Origin: Myrica gale
Taxonomy: Eukaryota > Streptophyta > Magnoliopsida > Fagales > Myricaceae
Assembly (NCBI GenBank): GCA_963930655.1
Contig: OZ005619.1
Coordinates: forward strand, 22,529,752 to 22,593,751
Reading direction: 5' to 3'
Length of the DNA stretch: 64,000 nt
The position numbers and the translations under genes are program-made. Shown in pieces: positions 1 through 11,792 of the stretch. The notes under the pieces are model-generated. The model saw only the letters and a program-made list of their open reading frames with translations, ran no database searches and was not told the DNA's origin. Position 1 is the first letter of the stretch; each line of letters opens with the position of its first letter.

Positions 1-310
1 TTCGATGACTTGGATAGGTTAGTTTTGAGTAAAAATGGTAGGATTTTAGATAAGTTGTGAATATTAATGTTAAATAGTGTTTTATTGGTATTTGTGTAAA
101 GTGGAGAGAGAAATGATTTGATGTAATTGTTTAATAAAAAAATATTGGAGTTATGTGAAAAAATATAAATATAAAATTTATGTTGAATAAAAAAGTAAAA
201 AGTTGTTAGAAATTGTGTAAAATGTATTGGTATTTGTGTTTAAATTGCGATAATTTTATAAATATATTTAAATCTTGAAAAAAAATAGAAAACGAACATA
301 ACCTTGAAAA
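1..310. repeat. AT-rich MITE-like repeat, copy A
   Basis: This block is closely similar, in inverted orientation, to 10,206-10,531. The left part (gttttgagtaaaaat, then ggattttaga) matches the reverse complement of the right end of the other copy, and the block ends at aaacgaacataacc, which is also the end of that copy. The two ends of each copy therefore resemble each other as inverted repeats, as in a foldback DNA transposon. No coding capacity is visible. The left edge may lie outside the window. Confidence 0.55.
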
Positions 311-2157
311 TGGGAAATGCGGACAAAAAAACTACTGAGCGTGAATTTAAAGGGAAAGCCCAGGAAGAAGAAGGAAAAAGAGGTGATAAGCCTAAAGAAC
401 CGGGAGAGTGGGCCACTGATGGGCTGTCAATCTCTATAAAAGGTTGAGGCTGATTTACTAGGCTCAGAAGAGGTCCATTAGTAGAGATTGACTTAGAAGA
501 GGCCGTAAAAGCTAAAAAGCAGCCCAAGCGGGCAAAATGAAATCATGACATTGTGTAGTTAAAAAAGTGGAGAGACTACCAACTTAGCAACCTTTTCTAG
601 GCGTGATCATAGGAGCTCTCCTCACTACAGAATGTTCGGTTTAAGTCATTCGCAGCTACTGCCCAATGGGTGAACTCGTCAATACAGCACCAGCAAGACC
701 ACCAGAGGATCTCAAGCCCGTCTACTAGGCCCAAGGTTCGACTTTACTTTCGCAAGCAATTTCAACTTATGTCCGCACTCGAACCTCGGACCTTGAGGAT
801 AGTAAACCATGAGTGGTACCAACTGGCTACAGCCCTGCTGGCATTACAAACCAGAGGTGAAATTGTGGCTCGCTCGCTGCGGGTGGCCAGGATAGTGTAA
901 GAAGGTGCCGAAAGACAGGATCTTGTGGATTGGTCTCGCCACGCAGCTAAGCCTGAGTAAGGAGGTTGTGTTGGATCAAGATTCTTCTAATTTTTTTTGT
1001 TGGAATTATGCTATGTGATTCGAAGAGATATAGATGTAATAAGTGAACTACATATCATTTAACATGCAATTCCATCTCATGATTTCGTTTTGGCTATCCA
1101 TGTAAAGTTTTGAGCCGCATTCCACCTATTATGTTTATTTCTATATGAATTGCATTGAATAAGAACGCGCAATCCGTTTACAATCAATCACTTTAACATC
1201 TCTTGTGTTTTGTACGAAGCTCCGTCCGTTAACTTGCAAGCGAAGCAGATTCTCTAATGTCTAGTTAACTACTACTGTTTTAGAAGATCGTTACTAGTTT
1301 CAAAGGCTGACTTCTGCCCGCCGTAACAGACACGAAGCCCTTCTCTGTTTACTGGTCATGAAGCTGGCTTTAATTCATCTCCATTAGGCGACAGGAGAAC
1401 AACCAAGATTGTTCCCTTATTTTTTTTCATTTTTTTAAAATAAGATGATGTGAACCGAAGAAGGGAGGGTTCTGTCTAATTTCCATATCAATAATTGATT
1501 TCAATGGAGGACCACACCAATGCTAAAGCATGGAATGGGTCTTCAATGAAAAAGTATGGTGAAGAGCATCCGACCCAAAATACAAAAAAGTCTTATCTTT
1601 TATCGTCATGAATAAGAGGCAGACCTCTGCAATAATCTACTTGAACTGCTTTCAATTGTGACCAACGTTCTATCTGGGATGCACGTGAAAATGCTCGAAA
1701 GCAACATGAGTTTACTGGGTCTATTTTTACAGTCCAAAATCAGAACTCCCATAAAAAGATTAATACTTTATAATTTCAGTAGCCGGATGCAACAAAAGAG
1801 AAGTCCTGTAAGTCCGGTTTTGCTCCTAAAACATGCTAATGGGAACCATGTGATTTCTCACTTCGCTGTTCATTACATTTCGGAACAGACTGTTAAGTAG
1901 GAGGGGGGACAAAAGAAAACAAAAGAAACAGTCGAAAGGAATGATCAAGCAAACAGTTTGCTGCACCAATGAAGTCATAGGTGCTGTCCAACACTAACAA
2001 TTCAATTATTAGAAGCATTTTCTGCTGCCGCAGACTGTAAGAGGAATTTCAGACGTTTTGTGGAGATGGGAAACCACGGACGCAATGATACATTGACTTG
2101 ACTCTAGTGTACCTCAAACTAGTGCAGACTCTGGTGCGATCAATGCTCAATCTGGCT
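311..2157. other. Spacer downstream of the first receptor-kinase copy
   Basis: I see no gene with a convincing protein product. The stretch holds the tRNA-like SINE boxes near 775-829 and otherwise AT-rich unique-looking DNA. The last 100-200 bases probably include the 3' untranslated region of the minus-strand receptor-kinase copy that ends at 2,158. Confidence 0.5.
775..829 (-). mobile_element. tRNA-derived SINE, Pol III promoter boxes
   Basis: On the minus strand TAGCCAGTTGG (plus 819-829) fits the tRNA A box and GGTTCGAGTGC (plus 775-785) fits the B box, spaced as in a tRNA gene. The intervening sequence does not fold into an obvious tRNA, so a SINE head is more likely than a functional tRNA. 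The body would extend toward lower coordinates. I could not identify a target duplication or poly(A) tail, so element boundaries are not given. Confidence 0.45.
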
Positions 2158-4606
2158 TTACACTTCACTAGTCGTTATATCAGAACCATCATCCTCTTCA
2201 ATGGGTGAAACACCCTCATCTCCATGAACAGGAAAATGACAAAAAGGCATCTGAAACTCCAGTGAACTATTCGTTATGCTCTCTTCATGCGGCTCTTTCG
2301 GCATCGCCGTATCTTGAAGCAGCAGTGCATAATTCAAGTCATATAACACCTCGCTCATATTAGGCCTCTCAGTACTATTTGCCTTCAAACACTTCTCCAC
2401 GGAATCGCCAAATTTACGTAATGAACTCGGCTTAATCTTACCTAGCACTGGATCTATAATTTTCTCAAGTTGGCCTTTCCTTTGCCACTGCATCCCCCAA
2501 TCACCTAAGTTTATCTCTTCTGGTGGGAGTGAGTTATTAATAACCGGTCTAGCACAAAGTAATTCAAGAAGCACCATTCCAAAAGAGTACACATCATATT
2601 TGTCTGTAAACTGAGCGGTAGTGAAGTACTCTGGATCCAGATACCCAAAGGTTCCCTTCATATCAGTGGAATGATCTGGATCGGGAAGGCCCGACTTTGG
2701 AAGGCCGAAGTCAGCAACTTTAGCCACATAATTTTCATCAAGCAAAATGTTTGTTGACTTCACATCGCGATGAATGAGACCTCCGGTCGGACCAGTGTGT
2801 AGGTAGTGTAGGCCTTTTGCGGCACCAATGCAAATTGCAAGTCTTTGCTTCCAAGATAATTCAGACCTTGAACATGATCTCTCAGGATTGCCATCAGAAT
2901 GGTAGAGGTGATCTCTCAGAGTTCCCTTTTCCATAAATTCATAAACGAGTATCATCTCAGACCTTTCGTCGCAATACCCAACCAATGAAACAAGATGGCG
3001 GTAGCGGATTTGAGATAAGACGACGATCTCCGTTTGGAATTCCACTACACCCTGCCCATGTCCTGGTTCGCTTCGTTTCATAGCAACTTTCGTGCCATTT
3101 CGAAGAGTTCCATAATAGACTTTCCCAAATCCACCCACACCGATCAATCGTTTTGCTTTGAAGTTCCGAGTTGCGTGACGTATTTCAGCGTAAGATATCC
3201 TTAAACTGAGGTTTAGACTAGGAGCAAGGGAAGCATTAGCGCCTCTTTGTCAACCTGTTATCAAAACTGAACCCTCCATAAAGAGGCACTTCCAAAATTT
3301 GATCACGCCCCTGTTTCCTCCATTTCAGACCCACCGCCACCAACATTACCAAAGTGAGAAACGCTCCACTGACTAAAGGGCCTATCATAACAGCGGAGCA
3401 TTTCTTCTTTGATTCGCTTTCCACAGGAGTGGAATCGGATTGCTTTGTGAACTCCATAATCTCCAGCCCGTTCAAGAAGGCAAAGTGAGTTGTAGAGTCC
3501 TTCTCGGGGCCTGTACTAATATTGATAAATCCAGAATCATCTGAATAAACCTCAAAGTCAACGTAGAATGGAGCAACCAACAGTTGAGTTCTATTAAAAG
3601 GATCGATCTCCTGACGAAAGTTGGTGTAGATATAGAGCTTGAACCACAAGTCATTATAGGTTGAACTTACTATGTCGCAGAAATGGACCCGAATGAAGTG
3701 TTTAGCATTCTTATTGACAGGGAATCTCCAAGTTACATTTGGCAAACTGGAATTACCGTCCCCCGAATTCAATTGTTTGGCTGTCTGATAAACAAAATCT
3801 GGTGCAATATACTTGGTGATCAGTTCAGGCCGGTAATAAGGTGTTACATCTTTATACATTTGACTCGCATCTCCCGGGTTGAGTAAGTAACCATCATCTG
3901 GAAGACAATTCCTCCACAAGTCATCCAATCGATTGACTGTAGAAAGTCGGCCTCCAACGTCGATCCTATGGATTGTATGCAGGACCTTTGAGATCAAACC
4001 ACTGCCAGCACTGTAATTTCCTTTAGAAGAAACGGAAGTGGCTTTATCAGGGATAAATCCCTCAGGAGCAAGAAATACTTCAAGGGCGTTTACGAAAGCC
4101 AACGATGGCGGATAAGGTACGAAGTAGATTTTAAACCTTCCTTCTGGGTTGCTGACCAAGAATTCCTCAATAGTTGGAGAACTACTAATGTTACGGATGA
4201 TATAATTCGTCAAAAGTGAAAACCCAGAAGCCGAGACATTGAACCGAGCAACAGACAGATTAGTCGGTGACGTGAAAGGAAAGAAATGGAGCCGTGCTAT
4301 GTATGTACCGTTCTGGTTGAGATCAAAATTTTATGAAGATGTCCTCTCGTAAAGTCTTGCTGTTTGATAGAGAGGTTCTGGGATTGTTGACGAGTCTCTA
4401 CTTTTGACGGGTTTGCCACCGGCTGAGAAACCCTGATTGCCAACAAAGTCACGGCCTTCTTTTGAGGTGCTGGAGTGTGATCCGCAGTTGATGAAGTAGT
4501 TGCCTGGAGGAGTATAATCAGATTGAAGAAGCAAACATGAAGAGAGATGGAGATTTAAGAGAAGACAGAACTGGAAAAGAAGTTTATGGGAGTAAAACAT
4601 TTCCAT
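2158..4606 (-). pseudogene. CrRLK1L malectin-like receptor kinase, copy 1, disrupted
   Basis: Family: plasma-membrane receptor kinases of the FERONIA/THESEUS class, which in characterised members bind RALF peptides or cell-wall pectin. Visible in order: hydrophobic signal peptide and INCGS motif (4,331-4,606), malectin-like domain (to about 3,450), a transmembrane segment near 3,330-3,390, then a kinase with glycine loop GVGGFG, VAMK lysine, HRDVKSTN catalytic loop, DFG and GYLDPEYF. Two lesions break it. An in-frame TAA at 4,331-4,333 replaces the residue after TSS, after which the frame continues with NFD and the rest of the domain. A +1 shift near 3,240, best explained by one extra A in an AAA run, moves the juxtamembrane and kinase part into another frame. 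Kinase residues look intact otherwise, so decay is recent or partly artefactual. DFG is followed by LPKSG where LSKSG is usual. No intron is needed. Confidence 0.8.
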
Positions 4607-6570
4607 GGGCTTTGTTTGGTAAGAGTTGCTATTTTTTCGGTGGTTATGGGACTCTGATCAGACTGGAATAAAGGTAGTGAGAACCGTTCATTGAGTTATT
4701 GGAAATTTTAAAGAAAGGCTGACTTGAACTTGTGTATTCTGCCACAAAGAGGAGTCCAAAAGAAAAAGAGAAGGTTTAAAGCGTTTTAGGACTACAGCAT
4801 ATACAGAGTAGGCCACACATTACTACCTAAGCAACTGACCAATAGCAAGAATATATGACATGAACTGCATTTATTTTTCTGCAAGACAAGTATAGTGATT
4901 TGAATTAACTAACTATATAGTTTGCTTAGCGCTCAGTTATTACAAATCCTGAGAATTACGTTTACTCTGTTCTAGCTTCGATAATCATGATTGAGGTATG
5001 TATATCCGCGTCTTTCGGTCATTTGTCAACAAGTCTTGTCATTTCACAGCAAAGAGGAGTCCCGAAAAGGAGGAAAGAAGTAAAGGGAAATATTATAGTA
5101 CTACGCCTCATATTTTGTGGTCAAAAATCAATTAGCTCAAAGTTATAAAATGCTATTAATCAACCATGAATGTGCAAATTTTTTATAGGAACAAAAGTCT
5201 TTCCTGTTCGTTAACAGTTTTTGCATCTATCAGGAAGGGAAAGGAGGAGAAGTTGGAGAACCATGTAGCGGAGCCTTGAACTGGAAAACGTATTAGAAGG
5301 GGCAGAGAGTAACCGATGGGAATCCAAGGGGGTGGGCTATATAGCTTTTACAGAGTTTTCAATCACACCGGGTGCGAGCTAGCCGAGGGGCCTCGAAATG
5401 CAACCCCACGAAAACTCGAGTCCTAATTAATGCGCCGGTTGGATTCCGATTTCCAGCCCACCTTAAATCTACTTCGCCCTTCTAGAGCACCACCCTTTAC
5501 TCAAAATTTCGTAGAACTAGGGGTAAGCGCTTTCACGTGGCCCCTAGTTTCAATTTCCTCTCACTTTATATATTTCCCTTTCGCCAACAATCTTGCAGTA
5601 TGTAAACCACTTTTCAAAGTGACCTTTTCAAATTATGATGGACATATTTTGAAATCGCCAACACAAATGGTGTCTTCTTGTTAATGAGAAACTTTCAGAA
5701 AGAAAAATTACTACAGAAGCTTACTATCCTAGTTCAGTGTATATGCTTGATTTTGGCAAGTTGTTCTCCGATTGGAAAGATAAGTGCTATATATATCGCC
5801 TCAATACTTGGCTGATCAGTTATAAACAAGACTTGATGAAGTAATTTGGGCTAGTGGTTGTTATAAGGGGGAACAAGGAAATTTGTCCTGATTCGACTAC
5901 TCTAATCACGTAGACATGATAAACATCTTTACATTCGGAGAACAGGCTTATGATCTATGTCCAAATGTGCAGACTATAAATAACTTTGGCTCCATTTGCT
6001 GACAATTCTGCAGCAAAGAACGATACTTAACCTTGGATACCATAAAGCTATGCCGAGTAAAGCTTAAAGAGCCCGAAGCCATGAATCAGTGCCAAGCAAG
6101 ACTTTAGTATCCCTCGCTTTCCAAAGTGTCCTCCGCTTATTATTTTCTGCTCAAGACTTGAGAGCCTGAATCACTCAAAGAACCCTGAGCAGCCTCCCCT
6201 GTTCAGGTCAATCGAAAATAGAAGTAGGAACTTAAAGTGGCTCCATGAACTCACTTCACAGGTAAAATCTACACCGTCAGTCTTCTGTTTTGGCATGTCA
6301 ACTTACACAAAATGCCACTAGTCAAAACGGTTCCGTATATCTTGTCTAGCGGAGAAACAGAGCAATAATCAATGTTATTCTCTACTTTCTGGTCTCAGTT
6401 ACAATTTGCACTTCCCACAAAAAGTAAATAAAAAGCGAAGCATGAAGATAATTAAAGATACGACACTTCACACTGACAGTAACGAAGCATCGGAGCACAA
6501 TACCCTTGCAAGTACAGAGGAAGAACCGGAATCAAAATGACAGGAGCATACCCCAAAGCAGTTGATTAGA
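4607..6570. other. Spacer between receptor-kinase copies 1 and 2
   Basis: This holds the presumed promoter of copy 1 and the 3' flank of copy 2. The block 5,143-5,345 is duplicated upstream of copy 3. I see no further protein-coding gene; open frames here are short and of low complexity. Confidence 0.5.
5143..5345. repeat. Upstream block shared with copy 3
   Basis: From aatcaaccatgaatgtgcaa through ggtgggctatat this block matches 13,048-13,393. The other copy carries two extra segments of about 50 and 80 bases. It lies about 540 bases upstream of copy 1 and about 80-420 bases upstream of copy 3, so it is a duplicated piece of 5' flank. This shows that the receptor genes were copied together with upstream DNA. 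Confidence 0.75.
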
Positions 6571-9056
6571 TTATCTGGCACCATCAACCCTCAGCTGAGA
6601 AAACACTCCACTTTCTGTTGAATCCGAACCATCATCCCATCTCAAGGGGACATGATCATGTTCCCAATTAGGGATGCTATCTGAAGGCAAACGCCAAATA
6701 GTAGGCGGAGGCAACTCCAAAAATGCATTTGATGTTGTGTCCTCGTGTGGTTCTTTATGCATTGCATTTTGTTGAAGCTGCAATGCATATTCCAAGTCCC
6801 ACTGCACATCAAGCATAGTAGGCCTGTCAGCTCCGTTAGCTTTCAAACACTTCTCAGCTGTCTCGGCAAATTTTCTCAATGAATCAGCGTTAATTTCTCC
6901 CACTAACAATGGGTCGATAACCCGTTCGATTTGTCCTTTCGTTTGCCAAAACATCCCCCATTCAGCTAGGTTCACCTCTTCCCTCTTGGATGAGTTTATA
7001 ATAGCCGGTCTCGCACAGAGCACTTCAAGGAGTACAACACCGAAGGAGTAGACATCAGATTTGTCCGTGAACTGAAGAGATCTAGATAACCAAAGCTCCC
7101 TTTTATGCCAACACTGAAATCTTCTGGATCGGGAGGACCTGATCTTGAAAGCCCAAAATCAGCAACTTTAGCCGCGTAATGTTCATTCAACAGAATGTTT
7201 GTTGGCTTGACATCACGGTGAATGATTCCCCCATGTGAACAGGTGTGAAGGTAATGAAGGCCCTTCGCTGAACCGATACAGATTTCAAGCCGTTGCTTCC
7301 AAGACAAATTGAACCTTTTAGGCGATGTCTCAGAGCTCACATTCGAATCATACAGATGATCTCTCAGTGTTCCCTTCTCCATGAATTCATACACCAATAT
7401 CATCTCAGAGCTATCTTCGCAATATCCAATCAAGGCAACAAGATGACGATGGCGAATTTTGGATAAGACCAAGACTTCTGTTTCGAATTCCGGAAGGCCT
7501 TGGCCATGTTTGGGATCACTTCGTTTGACAGCCACTTTCATACCATTCCGAAGAGTTCCTTTATAAACTTTCCCAAACCCACCCTCACCTATCAATAATT
7601 TGGTTTCAAAGTTATGAGTTGCTTCCAGTATTTCGTGAAGAGGCATCTTCAACTTTAGGTTTAAATTACGAACAGGAGAGGCATTTGCTGTCCCTCTACC
7701 GTACGTACTTCCTTTTCCGTGAAGTACTGGCAGTGCACCCACTCCATCCGCATTCTTTGCTTTGTTGCGTCTTAAAGCGAGCCAGAACAGCGCAACCAAG
7801 ATGACGACAAAGGCCACGCCACAAAGGGTACCAACTATGACAAGAACACTTTTCTTTCCCTCGCTTGGTATAAAACTCGATTCTTTCATAAACTCCAGAA
7901 TCTCCAGCCCGTTCAGAAAGGCAGTTTTGTTTGCGGAATCCTGCCTAGGACCTACGCTAATATTCATAAATCCCGAATCATCTGAATCCACAACAAAATC
8001 CCAGTAAAACGGAGCTGCCAAAGTATCACTTATAGAATAAGGATCGATCTTCTGACTGAACTTGCTATAAATATAGAGATTGAACTGGATAGCATATGCC
8101 GTTAGGACGACAACATCGCAAAAGTGCAGTCTAACCAGATGTCTGGTACCCTTACTCACATCAAAACGCCAGGTAATGTTAGAAGAACTTTCTGATCCGC
8201 CGCTATGATTTAAATTCAATTCTTTGCAAGTCTTGTAGACAAGATCTGACGCAGAATAGTTATTTGCTCCATTAACATTATATGCAAGCGTACCTTCATA
8301 AGGAACACATGTTCTTGCAGATCCTTCAGAGAGGAGGTACTGATCATCCGGTATCCAATTCCTCCACAGCGCGTCATTATGCTGTGTACCTCCAACGTTG
8401 ACCCTGTGGATCGTATGAAACACCTGAGATCGCAAACCAGAGAAATTACCGCCCTCGCCACTGGGAGTAACTTTGGTTTTATTATCCATGACAAAGTCTG
8501 GGTCTGGGACAAGAAAGACTTCAATCGCGCTTACAAAAGCAAAAGATTTTCTCCTAGGAGTAAATTGGATGATGAATTTGGTTTCGTTGATGGTGAGCAA
8601 GTATTCCTTAATCTGAGGTGAACTACTAGTGTTTTTCACACCAAAGTTCGACAACAGCAAAAATTTAGAAGCTGAAACATCGAAAAGAGCGTCGGTGAGA
8701 TTTGTCCCCCCAGAGATGAAGGGAAACAGATGGATACAAACATAGTAAATGCCATTATTAATGATATCAAACTCATATGAAGACGGCTTGGTGAAAATTC
8801 TAGCAGTATGATACAGAGAGGTATTTGTTGATGAGTTGGTGTCACTGACAGTAGGGCTTAGTCCAACAGAGAATGAGCCGGAATTGAGGTCACCCACGAA
8901 GTTCCGACCGCTCACGGTTACATTGGATTTTGACCCACAATTGATGAAGTACTCAGTTGGAAGAGCGTAAACAGCTGATGACAGAAGTAGAAGCGAAGGG
9001 AATTGGAGAAGAAAGAGAGGGAACAGAACAATGGGGAAATGAGAAACTTTTCCCAT
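6571..9056 (-). pseudogene. CrRLK1L malectin-like receptor kinase, copy 2, small deletion in kinase
   Basis: The uninterrupted first part codes for 686 residues: signal peptide, malectin-like domain with INCGSKS near the start, a transmembrane segment at about residues 405-425, then a kinase with GEGGFG, VAVKRS, HRDVKPTN and DFGLSRSG. At plus 7,077-7,086 the frame breaks just after GSFGYLD. The rest of the kinase (SLQFTDKSDVYSFG, CARPAI and the C-lobe to 6,571) follows in another frame. Against the family and copy 1, five residues plus one base are missing, a 16-base loss. The short repeat AGATC at the junction fits a slippage deletion. Translation would stop after about 28 unrelated residues, leaving a membrane receptor with half a kinase. 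It could still act as a dominant-negative receptor, but that is speculation. Confidence 0.8.
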
Positions 9057-9722
9057 GGAAAACTGGTAGTTTTTTTTTTTTCCTTTTTTCAGTGGAGACT
9101 GTTAAGAGTGAACACAAATGCAGGGAACGATGTGGATGCCAATAATTCTAACATGAAGAGGCATATTGAAAATTTAGGGATGTAGGAGAAAGTCTCTTGT
9201 TGACTTTGACGTTTGAAATGTTACTCTTTTTTTTCTAAATAAACTTCCCTATACAGATAACAATTCATGGAGGAATGCTGTCACTTTCTCCAGAAAAATG
9301 AATTCCAGATCTCCAAATTCAAACTAAAGTACAATATTGCCAAATTATTCTCTTTCTCCCGAAAAATAATAGTCAATGTCATTTCAAAGAAAGAAAAGTC
9401 TTCGTCGGCTTGAAGGCTTTTGCATCTACCGAGCAGGGAAAATTCCTCACGACTACTTTAATTGACTGATCAGGAAGCGTCGTAAATGAGCAGAGACTAG
9501 AGAGTACGGGTCCACTCTCCACTGAAAGGAAACGGAGGGTATACTCGGAAGAAGATTTTTCAAATGTGGAACAGGAATCGATACGTTCATGGAAAACCAA
9601 CTGCAGTCAGCTTGGCCAATTCCGAACTTTTCAGTCAGTTTGGCCATGATTTAGATTTGTTAGCCACTGTACATGCACAGTCACACACTCGACCAAGCAA
9701 ACCTCGTAGAATTTCAGCCATA

Positions 9723-9770
9723 CTTCAATTAATCTTTTAGGTCCATATTTCCTAAAAGATGAATTGAAGC
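9723..9770. repeat. Short near-perfect inverted repeat
   Basis: Arms of 19 bases (cttcaattaatcttttagg and its complement with one mismatch) flank the 9-base loop tccatattt. It lies about 670 bases upstream of receptor copy 2. It may be the remnant of a small foldback element. Confidence 0.6.
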
Positions 9771-10205
9771 ATAGCATTAAGAATATAATTTAATTCCTTT
9801 TCTTGGCTTTGTCCATATTTCCTTTCCTTTTTCATTTGAGCATCTCATCTCTGGTTAAAGAGACATAATATTTATAAAAAATTACTGTATTAGGTCTTCA
9901 CATTTATATGAGTCCATTGGAAATTTTCTGCTTGGAATATTTCTATATTGGAATCAGAATCTAAGGACAATATCCTGCTATATCTGCACTTATTGCCAAA
10001 TGATCTAATGTATTGCAACATGCGCTACAGAACCTTGAAGCTCTCTGTCCCATGGAAAGACTTCAAAGATAATGCCCCACAAGACTAATACAGCAACTCG
10101 TCCAAATTTGCGAGCTATTTCATACAGATTCGACAAACCAGCTGTAGCTATTTGACACGCACCAAAGGGCTACCTTCAGCGGCCTCCTATCTATAACTTT
10201 CGTCA

Positions 10206-10531
10206 TGTTTGATGACCTGAGATGTGTTAGTTTTTACAGTTTTTTCAGAATTTTGAGTATATTCACACTACTATCACCGAACATATTCAGAATTCAAACA
10301 CAAAAACTAATACATTTTACACAATCTCCAACAACTTTTTAATTTTTTATTCAACATAAATTTTCTCTCTCTATATTTTTTCACACAACTCTAATATTTT
10401 TTTATTAAACAATTACATCAAATCATTTCTCTCTCCACTTTACACAAACACCAATAAAACACTATTCAACATAAATATTCACTAACTTCTCTAAAATCCT
10501 ATATTTTTACTCAAAACGAACATAACCCTAG
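10206..10531. repeat. AT-rich MITE-like repeat, copy B
   Basis: This is the inverted relative of the first 310 bases of the window; both carry the aaaacgaacataacc end and the aaacaccaataaaaca type internal sequence. A more diverged relative is at 10,900-11,215. It is non-coding and probably a non-autonomous DNA transposon. Confidence 0.55.
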
Positions 10532-10714
10532 TGTGTGGGACCGCACACCCTTCACATTGCGAGTGTATCTCACGCGTTCTCCTATCAATGACTTTCGTCG
10601 TGTCTGATGACTTGGTGCGGATGTGTGTGGGACCGCATGCCCTACCTAGTGCGAGTGGATCTCACTTGTTCGACGCTATGCTCTTCCGTCATTTTTTGCT
10701 GGGAGCCACTGTTA
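10531..10714. repeat. Two-unit tandem repeat, 92-base period
   Basis: The motif gtgtgtgggaccgca starts at 10,531 and again at 10,623. The following sequence (gcgagtg-atctcac and a TTCGTC/TTCCGTC stretch) recurs at the same spacing with moderate divergence. No function is evident. Confidence 0.5.
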
Positions 10715-10899
10715 CTCTTTTTTGTCCATATCAATAATCAGCGTGGTTAAGCTATGGGGAAGCGAGACCGAGGTGCTCAGACCTCCTCTCCTCGAGCTAA
10801 ATTCAAGCTTTGATTGAGCTTTGTGAACAAAATTCGCATAAAGACGATTCGGCTCGTTTGGACTTTTAAAAATTGAATCCCGCGAGGATAGCTTAACTT

Positions 10900-11215
10900 G
10901 AGTGAGGTTTGTTTTTAAAGTTTTTTTTAAGTATTTAAATGTATTCACAAAATTATGACCAAAAATTTTAAGAATTTAAATACAAATACTAATACATTTA
11001 ATTCAATTTTCAGTAACTTTTTACACAAATTTCAATACATTTTCAAAAAAAAAATTATAACAAATTTTATCTCTCTATACTATTTCACCTCATTCCAATA
11101 TTTTTTTATTAAACAATTATATCAAATCATCTCTCGATCTTTTACACAAACGCATATAAATACTATTTTATATAAATATTAACAATTTTATTAAAATCTT
11201 AAAGTTTTTTAACAC
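10900..11215. repeat. AT-rich MITE-like repeat, diverged copy C
   Basis: It shares an ordered series of words with 10,206-10,531 (tttttttattaaacaatta, tatcaaatcat, ctctc, tttacacaaac) but is more diverged. It is non-coding. Confidence 0.45.
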
Positions 11216-11542
11216 ACCAACGTGCCAAAATCTTGCCTAGACCTCTTGAGCTCACTATCTCGGGTTCGCATAGCACCCCCTCCCACCCTTCTAGGCATTT
11301 GGGTGTTTCTGGGCCTGAGCCAGAGGTCCGTGTAGGACCCTGTGTACCCCACTACTGTCGCAGAGGTCTCAAGCTATGAGGGTATCTCACGTTTAAGTGA
11401 ACCGGGACAATGGTTCCACTATGAACCCCTTTTTTACTCTTTTTTTGAAAAAAAAAAGTTCCTTTGAAGACTTGTTCTACTTTTATAACCCATGCATTAT
11501 GATTGTTAACATTTGTTTGTATTATATTTATACTTTTTACAA

Positions 11543-11750
11543 TTATATTGGTTAGATTTTTAGAAAGAAAGAAATTAATTAATTGGATTACAAATTTAGA
11601 ACTTACCCAAACTAATTTATACTTTGGTAGTGCCATTCACACACATATATGATATTCTGTTATGTCATGTTATAATTTGTCTCCAATATATTTTTATTTC
11701 GTCACAATATTTAAAAGGTATCACATTACAATCCGTGTTCTTTGAGGTAC
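11543..11750. repeat. Direct repeat R1 flanking receptor copy 3
   Basis: From ttatattggttagatt to tgttctttgaggtac this block matches 13,387-13,597 in the same orientation, with scattered substitutions and small indels. The two copies bracket the malectin-only gene and its upstream region, 1.85 kb apart. Confidence 0.75.
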
Positions 11751-11792
11751 ATTAATCCCCTCTGGTGGGCAACGATCATCTTCTTCACCTGC

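Larger units (their letters stand above)
9057..11542. other. Spacer between copies 2 and 3, repeat-rich
   Basis: The promoter side of copy 2 comes first. It is followed by a short hairpin at 9,723-9,770, an AT-rich MITE-like element at 10,206-10,531, a two-unit 92-base tandem repeat at 10,531-10,714 and a related AT-rich block at 10,900-11,215. No supported gene was found. Confidence 0.5.

Noticed and set aside
11352..11636. 94-codon open frame next to the malectin-only gene
   Set aside because: The translation is low-complexity and overlaps the duplicated repeat R1. It shows no kinase features and so is not the missing kinase.
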